Shown piece after piece: positions 1 to 7,900 of a stretch of DNA of 28,239 nt. This stretch comes from DASSBG01 sp965651365 (lineage in GTDB: Bacteria > Pseudomonadota > Gammaproteobacteria > Xanthomonadales > Rhodanobacteraceae), in the NCBI GenBank assembly GCA_965651365.1, contig CBFGSA010000022.1, positions 1 to 28,239 on the forward strand, read 5' to 3'. The first letter of the stretch is position 1. The number at the start of each line of letters is the position of its first letter. Both the position numbers and the translations under genes were made by a program. The notes under the pieces are model-generated. The model was not told the origin of the DNA and did not search any database. It worked only from the letters and a program-made list of their open reading frames with translations.

Positions 1-254
1 CCGGCCTGAAGCGCAGCGGCGCTGTAGTCCAGGTGCGTATCGGTGGAGCTGGCCACGACAATGCCATGCACCGCTTCGTCGTGCAGCACAGCGTCGAGAT
101 CGGTGGCCTCGCTACCCCATTCAGCAGCAACGCTGCGCGCGCTTGCTTCGTTGGCGTCGATCACTCCCCTCAGGTGAAGTTTGGGGTGCAGCGCGATGTT
201 GCGCGCATGGATATGGCCAATCCGCCCTGCACCAATCAGTACGATGTTATGCAT
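1..254 (-). CDS. iolG: Inositol 2-dehydrogenase-like oxidoreductase, second copy (partial at left edge)
   Basis: Reading leftward from an ATG at 254, the frame is open to base 1 and begins MHNIVLIGAGRIGHIHARN, a Rossmann GxGxxG fold start typical of Gfo/Idh/MocA NAD(P)-dependent dehydrogenases. The first 85 or so residues are visible; the catalytic EKP and His motifs lie outside the window. It begins two bases after the stop of the upstream dehydrogenase and shares with it the GAGRxGxIHxRN start, so the two are tandem paralogues in one operon. By context it oxidises myo-inositol or a stereoisomer (scyllo- or D-chiro-inositol) to an inosose in the cytoplasm. The substrate cannot be told from this fragment. 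Confidence 0.85.
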   Translation of the reverse strand, partial: MHNIVLIGAGRIGHIHARNIALHPKLHLRGVIDANEASARSVAAEWGSEATDLDAVLHDEAVHGIVVASSTDTHLDYSAAALQA

Positions 255-256
255 AT

Positions 257-1285
257 TCAATTATCCATGGATGTCGGTGTGGCAGGTAGTGCCGGGTGGC
301 ACGGCTTGCCTGTGCGTGCCGATTGGTCGCAGGCTTCCGCAAGAATCAGCGCAGCAACGCCGTCTCGGTAGCTGACTACGGATTTGACCAGGTTTTCCAC
401 CACATCGGCAAAATGATTGATCTGATCACGGTAGGCAGCCGCGTAGCGAGTGCCAAAATCCGGCTTGATTGCGCTGTAGATTTGCGCATGTCCGGTACGG
501 ACCATCACCGTGTCTTGCGCTTCGTTTCCGGCGCAGATCATCCCTTCGGAGCCAAAAGCTTCGATGCGCTGATCGTAGCCATAGCCACTGCGGCGGGTAT
601 TGCTGATCACACACAATCGGCCGCTGGCCGTTCGCAGGACAGTTCGTGCCGTGTCAAAATCACCTTGTTGACCAATCTCCGGATCGACCAGGCAACTGGC
701 TTGGGTAAACACGGTTTCGGGTTCTTCGTCCATCAGCCAACGCGCCAGGTCAAGATCGTGGATCGTGAAATCTCGGAACAAGCCGCCGCTGCTGGGGATG
801 AACCCCGGCGGTGGTGTGGCGGGGTCATGATTGATAATGTGGAGACTCTCCAATCGTCCCGCACAGTCAGTCGAGAGCTGTTGCTTGAGACGCTTGAAGG
901 CCGGGTCAAAGCGGCGGTTGAAGCCAAGCAGAAAACGGGATTCATCGAATTTCGGCCACGCAGCGCGAACTTTGGCCAGATCAAGATCAATCGGTTTTTC
1001 GCAGAACACAGCCTTGCCCGCCTCCATCGCAGCGAGGGCGTTGGCGAGATGTTGATCGGTAGAACTGCAAACAAGTACGCCCTTGATGTCCGGATCGTCC
1101 AGCACTCTGGACAAGGAAGCTGCCTCGGCGGCGAACTCGGCCATGAAGGGTTCCGCCGCCGCCGGATTGGGATCTACGACATATTTCAAGTGCAATCGCG
1201 GGTGCTGTGCCGCGTTGCGGCCATGTATGCCACCCATGCGTCCGGCCCCGATCAAAGCGACGTCAGTCGATTTCAAGTCGTACAC
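257..1285 (-). CDS. iolG: Inositol 2-dehydrogenase (Gfo/Idh/MocA family)
   Basis: A 342-residue protein, normal length for IolG. It has an N-terminal Rossmann motif (GAGRMGGIHGRN, about residues 13-24), the family EKP motif (CEKPIDLDL) near residue 95, and the DFTIHDLDLARWL segment that carries the catalytic Asp/His pair near residue 175. Family members oxidise myo-inositol to 2-keto-myo-inositol (inosose) with NAD+, the first step of the pathway encoded by the iol genes to the right. It is transcribed leftward from a promoter at about 1329-1357, divergent from the RpiR regulator, and is followed after two bases by a second dehydrogenase. Which of the two is the true myo-inositol enzyme is unresolved. 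Confidence 0.9.
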   Translation of the reverse strand: MYDLKSTDVALIGAGRMGGIHGRNAAQHPRLHLKYVVDPNPAAAEPFMAEFAAEAASLSRVLDDPDIKGVLVCSSTDQHLANALAAMEAGKAVFCEKPIDLDLAKVRAAWPKFDESRFLLGFNRRFDPAFKRLKQQLSTDCAGRLESLHIINHDPATPPPGFIPSSGGLFRDFTIHDLDLARWLMDEEPETVFTQASCLVDPEIGQQGDFDTARTVLRTASGRLCVISNTRRSGYGYDQRIEAFGSEGMICAGNEAQDTVMVRTGHAQIYSAIKPDFGTRYAAAYRDQINHFADVVENLVKSVVSYRDGVAALILAEACDQSARTGKPCHPALPATPTSMDN

Positions 1286-1313
1286 TCCCCTGCGTGCTGG
1301 CGTGATTGCCTAT

Positions 1314-1357
1314 GGAATCAATATTCTGATATAAATTGTAATAGAATTTTCAGTCAA
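1314..1357 (-). promoter_or_regulatory. iolG promoter with paired IolR-like operator sites
   Basis: On the minus strand, TTGACT (1357-1352) and TTATAT (1334-1329) are separated by 17 bp, a good sigma-70 promoter. Directly after the -10 lies AGAATATTGATTCC (1327-1314), an inverted-repeat site of the form (A/G)GAA-N6-TTCC, where a bound repressor would cover the transcription start. A weaker site, TGAC-N6-TTCT (1356-1343), starts 29 bp upstream. The same two-site layout occurs before iolC and before the transporter gene. The likely ligand is the RpiR protein encoded next door (inference). Confidence 0.65.
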
Positions 1358-1421
1358 ACATGGTGGGTGGTCAAGTAGACGGCCAGGCCTGCCCCCGGAC
1401 TTAAAGCGAAAGGAGAACACG

Positions 1422-2312
1422 ATGGCTACCAAGGAGTCACCACCGACGACGGCAGAGGAGCTACGTGCGGCGATACTTGAACGATACGAGTCGCTCAGCA
1501 AACGCTTGCAGCAGATTGCCAGCTATGTGCTGGATGAGCCCAACACGGTTGCGCTGGAAACACTGGCCGTGCTTGCAGAGCGCTGCAACGTACAACCGTC
1601 GGCCATCGTACGCTTCGCCAAGTCCTTCGGGTTCAATGGTGCAACGCAGATGCAACGCCTGTTTCGTGATGGCCTGCTGTCTGGCAGCGCCTCGGTCGGT
1701 TACGGGGAGCGCATTCGCCAATTCAGGAGTTCGGTCGAGGGCAAAGTTCCGGTCGATCCGGAACAGGTGCTGTCGGAGTTCATCCAGGGCAATGTGCTTG
1801 CCTTGCAGAACCTCGGGGACAAGGTCGAAAAGCAGGATCTCAATAACGCAGTCCAGTTGATTGAAGAGGCCGCGACCATCTATGTGGCGGGTTTTCGTCG
1901 TTCCTTCCCGGTAGCCGCCTATCTGGCGTATTCCTTGCATCAAGTCGACAAGAAGACGATGTTTATCGATAGCCTTGGTGGCATGAGCCGAGAGCAGATT
2001 CATGCGATATCCGCCGAGGATCTGCTGATTGTGGTGAGCTACCACCCGTACGCTGAAGAGGCGGTGCACCTGATTGACGCCGCCGCCGCTGTTGGCTGCC
2101 CGGTGCTGTCTATGACCGACAGCTTGGTCAGCCCCGTGGCCAAGCCGGCCAGTCTTGTATTGCAGGTACGAGAGGCCGAAATCCGCAAGTTTCGGTCCCT
2201 GTCCGCGTCGATGTGCCTGGCACAGTCTCTGGTCATTGCCTACGCATTCGCCAACAACGCGAAGGTCCGCAACGGAGCCAAGGCAAAGAAAGGCAAGCAA
2301 CGCAAGAAATGA
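1422..2312 (+). CDS. iolR: RpiR/MurR-family transcriptional regulator of inositol catabolism (IolR-like)
   Basis: This 296-residue protein has an N-terminal RpiR helix-turn-helix at about residues 18-90 (ETLAVLAERCNVQPSAIVRF is the recognition region) and a C-terminal SIS sugar-isomerase-fold domain at about 125-265. In this family the SIS domain senses a phosphorylated sugar. A strong AAGGAG ribosome site precedes the ATG. It sits between the divergent iolG operon and iolC, as RpiR-type repressors do in many proteobacterial inositol loci, and probably represses them until a pathway intermediate (probably DKGP) accumulates. The C-terminus is a very basic tail (GAKAKKGKQRKK) beyond the SIS fold, which is unusual and might add non-specific DNA binding. 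Its specific operators are inferred, not shown. Confidence 0.85.
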   Translation: MATKESPPTTAEELRAAILERYESLSKRLQQIASYVLDEPNTVALETLAVLAERCNVQPSAIVRFAKSFGFNGATQMQRLFRDGLLSGSASVGYGERIRQFRSSVEGKVPVDPEQVLSEFIQGNVLALQNLGDKVEKQDLNNAVQLIEEAATIYVAGFRRSFPVAAYLAYSLHQVDKKTMFIDSLGGMSREQIHAISAEDLLIVVSYHPYAEEAVHLIDAAAAVGCPVLSMTDSLVSPVAKPASLVLQVREAEIRKFRSLSASMCLAQSLVIAYAFANNAKVRNGAKAKKGKQRKK

Positions 2313-2353
2313 AACATATGTTGCAAAAAAATGTATAATGGAATATACATTAC
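2311..2353 (+). promoter_or_regulatory. iolC promoter with paired IolR-like operator sites
   Basis: A perfect TATAAT -10 lies at 2334-2339. Two related sites flank it: GAAACATATGTTGC (2311-2324, with a perfect inner palindrome AACATATGTT) and GGAATATACATTAC (2340-2353), with starts 29 bp apart. No strong -35 is visible; GAAACA at 2311-2316 is at the right distance and lies within the upstream site. The second site begins at the base after the -10, so binding would block initiation. The upstream site overlaps the stop codon of the regulator gene. The AT-rich stretch stands out from its GC-rich surroundings. Confidence 0.65.
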
Positions 2354-2398
2354 GCTCAACGTGTGGGCGTGCCACCGACGACCTGTGAGAGAAGTGCT

Positions 2399-4342
2399 AT
2401 GCCGGGATCGGAACATCGGCTTGATCTGATAACTTTGGGTAGATCCTGTATCGACCTTTATGGCAACCAGCTTGGCGGCCGACTTGAGGATATGATGTCG
2501 TTCGCCAAATATGTGGGGGGCAGCCCGACCAATACGGCTGTTGGTGGGTCCCGCTTGGGGCTGCGTACGGGCTTGGTGAGCCGGGTGGGAGCGGACCACT
2601 TCGGGCGCTTCATCCATGAGCAACTGGTTCGCGAGGGAGTTTCGGTGACCGGACTCGTGTCCGACCCGGAGCGACTGACCGCGCTTGTGTTTCTGGGAAT
2701 CCGCGACCCTGAAACCTTCCCTCTGATTTTCTATCGCGAGAACTGTGCCGACATGGCACTGACCACCAAGGACATTGATCCCGCCTTCATTCAGTCGGCA
2801 TCGGCCGTGCTGATCAATGGAACGCATCTGTCGACGCCCGAGGTTTTCGAGGCGTCCTTGCATGCGTGCCGACTGGCACGCGAGGCCGGCGCTCGGATCA
2901 TATTCGACGTGGACTACCGCCCGGTTCTGTGGGGTCTTACCCGAAAAGACATGGGGGAAAACCGCTTTGTAGCAAACGCTGGTGTCACCCAGCGTTTGCA
3001 GGATGTTCTGCCACTGTGCAATTTGGTGGTGGGCACCGAAGAAGAGATGCATATTCTGGGTGGTAGCGAAGACACGCTTGCTGCGCTGCGCGAAATCCGC
3101 AATCAGACGGAGGCCTTGCTGGTATGTAAACGCGGTGCCACGGGTTGTACAGCATTTCCGGATGCCATCCCGGAGTCACTCGATGAGGGCGTCATGGGTC
3201 ATGGCTACCCGGTGGATGTCTACAATGTCCTTGGCGCCGGCGATGCATTCATGGCCGGATTTCTGCGTGCCTGGTTGCGTGACGAGCCGCTGCAGACGGC
3301 CTGCAACTACGGCAACGCCTGCGGCGCGATTGTGGTGTCCAGGCACGGCTGCGCGCCCGCCATGCCAAGCTGGGACGAGCTGCAGATGTTTCTCGACGAT
3401 CAGCGCGGCAGGCCTTTTCGCCTGCGCGAAGATGAAACATTGGAACAGCGGCATTGGGCGGATACACGCACGGGTTCGTGGCCGCAACTGACGATTCTGG
3501 CTATGGATCACCGCAGCCAGTTCGAGGCGCTGTGCTCCGATACTGGCGCAAGTCCGGAGCGCATCTCGGCTTTCAAGTCGCTTGCGCTACGCGCCGTGGA
3601 TGCGGTCGCCAATGGCAGCTCCGAGTTTGGTGTTTTGCTGGACGGGCGGTATGGCATGCGGGGACTCGAAGCGGCTGCTGACTACCCCTATTGGACAGGT
3701 CGTCCTATCGAAGCCGCCGGATCCAGGCCGCTGGAATTCGAATGCTCGGCGGACGTGGCCACGGAGATCGCGACCTGGCCTCGGCACCATGTTGTGAAAT
3801 GTCTGGTGTTCTACCATCCGGATGATCCCGAAGAACTCCGGCTGCGGCAGGAGCGCCAGCTGCTTCGCTTGCAGGATGCGTGTCGCAAGACAGGTCATGA
3901 GCTGCTGCTGGAAATCATTGCGTCCCAGCATGGCTCGCTGAACGAGACCACGGTGGCAGGAATTATTCAGCGATTCTACGAGTTGGGGCTGCGCCCCGAC
4001 TGGTGGAAGCTTGAACCCGACGCGGACGAGCGTGTCTGGGTCAATATCGGGCAGGTCATTCGTGACAATGATGCGAGCTGTCGAGGGGTTTTGTTGCTGG
4101 GCTTGCAGGCCAGCGAAGAACGCCTTGCCGCGATGATGCGTACCGCGGCAACGCATCCGATCGTGAAAGGGTTCGCCGTGGGGCGCACGATATTTGCAGA
4201 CGTGGCCGAACGCTGGATGTTGGGGCAAATTGACGACGATTTGGCTGTGCAGGAATTGGCGCAGCGCTTTGGCCGTCTGGTCGATATATGGCGATCGGCA
4301 TCCCACGAAGCTAAGCAGGCGGCTCTCCTTGCAGTGAATTGA
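2399..4342 (+). CDS. iolC: 5-dehydro-2-deoxygluconokinase fused to a DUF2090 aldolase-like domain
   Basis: The 647-residue product joins two enzymes. Residues about 8-335 are a PfkB/ribokinase-family kinase with the GGSPTN substrate motif near 41 and the GAGD motif at 279-282, where Asp282 is the expected catalytic base; it phosphorylates DKG to DKGP. Residues about 360-640 (starting LTILAMDHRSQFEAL) are a DUF2090 domain, a TIM-barrel related to class I tagatose-bisphosphate aldolases. It is thought to split DKGP into malonate semialdehyde and dihydroxyacetone phosphate. No separate iolJ is seen in the window, which supports that role. The ATG at 2399 follows GAGAGAAG and fits the family start better than the in-frame upstream GTG/ATG-like codons. 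The stop lies 11 bases before the iolD start. Confidence 0.92.
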   Translation: MPGSEHRLDLITLGRSCIDLYGNQLGGRLEDMMSFAKYVGGSPTNTAVGGSRLGLRTGLVSRVGADHFGRFIHEQLVREGVSVTGLVSDPERLTALVFLGIRDPETFPLIFYRENCADMALTTKDIDPAFIQSASAVLINGTHLSTPEVFEASLHACRLAREAGARIIFDVDYRPVLWGLTRKDMGENRFVANAGVTQRLQDVLPLCNLVVGTEEEMHILGGSEDTLAALREIRNQTEALLVCKRGATGCTAFPDAIPESLDEGVMGHGYPVDVYNVLGAGDAFMAGFLRAWLRDEPLQTACNYGNACGAIVVSRHGCAPAMPSWDELQMFLDDQRGRPFRLREDETLEQRHWADTRTGSWPQLTILAMDHRSQFEALCSDTGASPERISAFKSLALRAVDAVANGSSEFGVLLDGRYGMRGLEAAADYPYWTGRPIEAAGSRPLEFECSADVATEIATWPRHHVVKCLVFYHPDDPEELRLRQERQLLRLQDACRKTGHELLLEIIASQHGSLNETTVAGIIQRFYELGLRPDWWKLEPDADERVWVNIGQVIRDNDASCRGVLLLGLQASEERLAAMMRTAATHPIVKGFAVGRTIFADVAERWMLGQIDDDLAVQELAQRFGRLVDIWRSASHEAKQAALLAVN

Positions 4343-4353
4343 GGTGTTGTGAA

Positions 4354-6192
4354 ATGTCGACAGTTAGGCTCACGGCAGCCCAGGCAACGATCCGCTGGCT
4401 GGGTGCCCAGATGGTGTCCGTGGATGGGCGGCAACAGTGCTTTATCGCGGGTGCTTGGGCGATATTCGGGCACGGCAACGTCGCTGGACTGGGCGAAGCA
4501 TTGCATGCCCAGCGCGACACTATCCCCACCTGGCGTGCACACAACGAACAAGCCATGGCGCACGCCGCCATTGCCTATGCGAAGCAGGTCCGCCGTCGCC
4601 GCGCCATGCTTTGTACCACGTCGATCGGCCCCGGGGCGACCAACCTGGTGACCGCTGCCGCGCTGGCGCATGTCAACCGCTTGCCTGTTTTGCTGATGCC
4701 CGGCGATGTGTTTGCAAACCGTCAGCCCGACCCTGTGCTTCAGCAGCTTGAGGATTTCACCGACGGCACGGTATCGGTGAATGACTGCCTGCGGCCCGCG
4801 TCTCGATACTTTGATCGAATCGTGCGGCCAGAGCAGTTGATGGATGCCCTGCCGAAAGCCATGGCCGTGATGACCGATCCGGCAACATGTGGTCCGGTGA
4901 CACTGGCGTTTTGCCAGGACGTTCAGGCCGAAGCGCATGACTACCCGGAGTCGTTCTTTCAGCCGCGCCTGTGGACGCAGCGGCGACAGCCGGCAGATGC
5001 CGGCGAACTGGCGCAACTGATCAATGCGATCAAGGGATCGCAACGGCCTCTGCTGATTGTCGGTGGTGGCGTGCTTTACAGCGAAGCAGAACAAGTGCTG
5101 GCCGACTTGGCCGAATCCACGGGAGTGGGCGTTGCCGAGACCCAGGCGGGCAAGGGTACGCTGCCCTGGAACCATCCGTGTGCGCTTGGCTCGATCGGAG
5201 TGACCGGCTCCAGTGCCGCCAATGCGGCCGCCGAGAAGGCCGATCTGATCGTTGGCGTGGGCACCCGTCTGGCCGACTTCACGACGGGTTCCCGCAGCCT
5301 GTTTCCCGCGGCCAGAAAGTTCCTGGTCAACGTACAAGCTTTTGACGCGCACAAACATGGAGCGACCCCGGTGGTCGGTGATGCACGCGTGGTCCTCGAA
5401 GCGCTCGGTCATCAATTGACAACCTGGCGTGCGCCACCAGCCAGTCTGTCGCATGCCGCCATTGATGAATGGCAGGCATGCGTGGATCGTGTGACGGTCG
5501 GTTCCAGTGACCAGAGTTTGCCAAGCGATGCACAGGTCATCGGTGCCGTGCAGCACGCATGCGATGAAAACAGCATCGTGGTGTGCGCGGCCGGGGGGTT
5601 GCCGGGCGAGTTGCACAAATTGTGGCGCACGTCCCGTGCTGGCGGTTATCACGTTGAATACGGCTACTCGTGCATGGGCTACGAAATAGCCGGAGGTCTC
5701 GGCGTCAAGATGGCCGAGCCACAGCGCGACGTGGTGGTGATGGTGGGGGACGGCAGCTATCTGATGCTCAATTCGGAGCTGGCCACATCCGTCATGATGG
5801 GTATCAAGCTGATTGTGGTGGTGCTGGACAATCGCGGCTTTGGTTGCATCAACCGCTTGCAGCAGGCCTCGGGGAGCGCGGCGTTCAACAACCTGCTCGT
5901 TGATGCCATGCACGAGCACATGCCGACGATCGACTTTGCTGCGCATGCGGCCAGTCTCGGCGCACAGGCCGAGCACGTGGCCAATCTGGGCGAGCTGCAG
6001 CAAGCCATGGGCAGAGCGCGAGCGGCAAAGCGCAGCTACGTCGTTGTCATCGATACCGATCCGGGGCTATCGACTGAAGAAGGTGGCTGCTGGTGGGATG
6101 TGACTGTGCCCGAAGTTTCCGAGCGAGACGAGGTGCATGCTGCACGTCGGGTGTATGAGCAACAACAAAAGTCGAGGCGGGACCGGTCATGA
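4354..6192 (+). CDS. iolD: 3D-(3,5/4)-trihydroxycyclohexane-1,2-dione hydrolase (ThDP enzyme)
   Basis: A 612-residue thiamine-diphosphate enzyme, the usual IolD length. The N-terminal pyrimidine-binding domain has the catalytic Glu65 in RAHNEQAMAHA. A central domain spans about 190-330. The C-terminal ThDP domain has VGDGSYLML near residue 465 followed by LDNRGFG, the Mg/ThDP-binding motif. Family members hydrolyse the C-C bond of diketo-inositol to give 5-deoxy-D-glucuronate. The ATG at 4354 is chosen because GAGGTG sits seven bases upstream; an earlier TTG at 4339 overlaps iolC. The stop overlaps the iolE start (ATGA). Confidence 0.93.
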   Translation: MSTVRLTAAQATIRWLGAQMVSVDGRQQCFIAGAWAIFGHGNVAGLGEALHAQRDTIPTWRAHNEQAMAHAAIAYAKQVRRRRAMLCTTSIGPGATNLVTAAALAHVNRLPVLLMPGDVFANRQPDPVLQQLEDFTDGTVSVNDCLRPASRYFDRIVRPEQLMDALPKAMAVMTDPATCGPVTLAFCQDVQAEAHDYPESFFQPRLWTQRRQPADAGELAQLINAIKGSQRPLLIVGGGVLYSEAEQVLADLAESTGVGVAETQAGKGTLPWNHPCALGSIGVTGSSAANAAAEKADLIVGVGTRLADFTTGSRSLFPAARKFLVNVQAFDAHKHGATPVVGDARVVLEALGHQLTTWRAPPASLSHAAIDEWQACVDRVTVGSSDQSLPSDAQVIGAVQHACDENSIVVCAAGGLPGELHKLWRTSRAGGYHVEYGYSCMGYEIAGGLGVKMAEPQRDVVVMVGDGSYLMLNSELATSVMMGIKLIVVVLDNRGFGCINRLQQASGSAAFNNLLVDAMHEHMPTIDFAAHAASLGAQAEHVANLGELQQAMGRARAAKRSYVVVIDTDPGLSTEEGGCWWDVTVPEVSERDEVHAARRVYEQQQKSRRDRS

Positions 6193-7082
6193 ATATTCGC
6201 TTTGGCGTCAGTCCGATTGCGTGGGCAAACGATGATATGCCCGAGTTGGGAGGTGATACGCCACTAGACAAGATTCTGGAGGATATCCAGGCTCTGGGTT
6301 TTGACGGTGTCGAGCTGGGCGGCAAGTTTCCCCGTGACTACAAAGTTCTGAATCCCATGCTGGCCAGCTTTGATCTGAGCCTGGTCGGTGGTTGGTACAG
6401 CGGAGCTTTGCTGACCCGCAACGCATCCGACGAAATCGTGGCGATACAGCCGCACCTGGAGCTTCTCAAGGCCATGGGCAGTGAAGTGTTCGTTTTTGCC
6501 GAGATCAGCAATGCGGTGCATGGGCGGCGCGACTGCACATTGCGTGATGCCCCGCGCCTGGCGCCAGACGACTGGCCCCGGTTTGGCGAACAACTGACCG
6601 GGGTTGCCGAGTACATCCGTGATCAGGGACTGCGCTTTGCCTACCATCATCATATGGGCACCGTGGTTGAGCGTGCCGAGGATCTTCGTGCTTTTATTGC
6701 CAACACGGGCGACGCGGTCGGCCTGACCCTGGATACCGGGCATGCGGCACTGGGCGGCATCGACTGTGTCAGTGTCATTGAGCAGTATCCCGAGCGAATT
6801 GCACATGTCCATTGCAAGGACGTGCGCTGGCGTGTGTTTACCGACACCTTGAAGTCGGGCGGCTCGTTTCTGGATGGGGTGCTGGCCGGGATGTTTACCG
6901 TACCCGGTGATGGCGGACTGAATTTTCCAGACATAATTCGCGCCCTGGACCGGGTGGGATATCAGGGCTGGATCATCATCGAAGCCGAACAGGACCCGGC
7001 CATTGCAGATCCCCGCAAGTACGCCAAAATCGGATTGCAGACGCTGCAGTCCCTGACTTCCGGCCTGAAGGTGACGCCATGA
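6189..7082 (+). CDS. iolE: Myo-inosose-2 dehydratase
   Basis: A 297-residue TIM-barrel of the xylose-isomerase-like (AP endonuclease 2) superfamily. Family features seen are GVSPIAWANDDMPELGG at the N-terminus, FAYHHHMGTVVE near 155, LTLDTGHAALGG near 181, HVHCKDV near 206 and the metal-ligand Glu in IIEAEQDP near 263. It removes water from inosose to give diketo-inositol, the substrate of IolD, in the cytoplasm. It overlaps iolD and iolB by four bases on either side (ATGA), so the three are probably translationally coupled. Confidence 0.93.
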   Translation: MNIRFGVSPIAWANDDMPELGGDTPLDKILEDIQALGFDGVELGGKFPRDYKVLNPMLASFDLSLVGGWYSGALLTRNASDEIVAIQPHLELLKAMGSEVFVFAEISNAVHGRRDCTLRDAPRLAPDDWPRFGEQLTGVAEYIRDQGLRFAYHHHMGTVVERAEDLRAFIANTGDAVGLTLDTGHAALGGIDCVSVIEQYPERIAHVHCKDVRWRVFTDTLKSGGSFLDGVLAGMFTVPGDGGLNFPDIIRALDRVGYQGWIIIEAEQDPAIADPRKYAKIGLQTLQSLTSGLKVTP

Positions 7083-7900
7083 ATGACTTGCTCGTAAAGC
7101 CCCATGATCCTGTCGAAGACGGCACGGTGCTTGAGATCAGCCCGCAGTCCGCGAACTGGAATCACGTTGGCTTTCGCGTGGTCCATCTGGCGGATGGCCA
7201 AACGTATGCTGCGCTTGAGCCGAGCCGCGAAACCTGCCTGGTGTTGGTGTCCGGCCGGGCGGAAATTCGCGCCGGAGAGACGCTGTTCGAAGGTGTGGGC
7301 GGCAGAGCATCGCCATTTGACAACGAGGCACCAGGGGCTGTGTACCTGCCTGCTGGCCTGGCTTATGAAGTGATCGGGCAAGGCGCTGTCGAACTGGCGG
7401 TATGCACGGCACCGGCGAGTGGGTCGGGTCAGCCACGCTTGATCAGTGCCGCCAAAATGAGCCGCGAGGATCGCGGGCGGGGGACCAACACGCGCTACAT
7501 CCGCAATATTCTTCCGGAATCCGAGCCGGCCGAAAGCCTGCTTGTGGTGGAGGTGATAACGCCGGGTGGCCATTGGTCCAGCTACCCGCCGCACAAGCAC
7601 GACACGGCGACACCGGGGGAAGAGACCGCGCTGGAAGAAACATACTATCACCGGCTACAGCCATCCCAGGGCTTCGCATTCCAGCGGGTCTATACCGACG
7701 ACCGTTCCATCGATCAGACGATGGCCGTCGAGGATGGTGACGTGGTCATGGTGCCACGCGGCTATCACCCCGTCGGCGCCGCTCATGGTTACGACCTGTA
7801 CTACCTGAATGTCATGGCCGGGCCAAAAAGAAAATGGGTATTTCGCAATGATCCGGCACATGACTGGATCGCCCGCCAATACAGCACTTCGGAGGACTAA
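7079..7900 (+). CDS. iolB: 5-deoxy-glucuronate isomerase
   Basis: This 273-residue bicupin has the normal IolB length. The C-terminal cupin carries HWSSYPPHKHDT at about 160-171 and EETYYHRLQPSQGF at about 182-195, supplying the His and Glu metal ligands, with a further His in VPRGYHPVGAAHGYDLYYLN near 228-240. It isomerises 5-deoxyglucuronate to 2-deoxy-5-keto-D-gluconate (DKG), the IolC substrate. The start overlaps iolE by four bases, and the stop abuts the next ATG, with the GGAGG ribosome site for iolA inside the last iolB codons. Confidence 0.93.
   Translation: MNDLLVKPHDPVEDGTVLEISPQSANWNHVGFRVVHLADGQTYAALEPSRETCLVLVSGRAEIRAGETLFEGVGGRASPFDNEAPGAVYLPAGLAYEVIGQGAVELAVCTAPASGSGQPRLISAAKMSREDRGRGTNTRYIRNILPESEPAESLLVVEVITPGGHWSSYPPHKHDTATPGEETALEETYYHRLQPSQGFAFQRVYTDDRSIDQTMAVEDGDVVMVPRGYHPVGAAHGYDLYYLNVMAGPKRKWVFRNDPAHDWIARQYSTSED

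Noticed and set aside
296..1378. A 360-codon plus-strand open frame
   Set aside because: It is antisense to the iolG dehydrogenase gene, whose motifs are intact, and has no plausible start site or domain.
3976..6003. A 675-codon open frame on the minus strand
   Set aside because: It lies antisense to iolC and iolD, shows no recognisable domain and has a composition typical of a GC-rich shadow frame. Both plus-strand genes are complete with family motifs.
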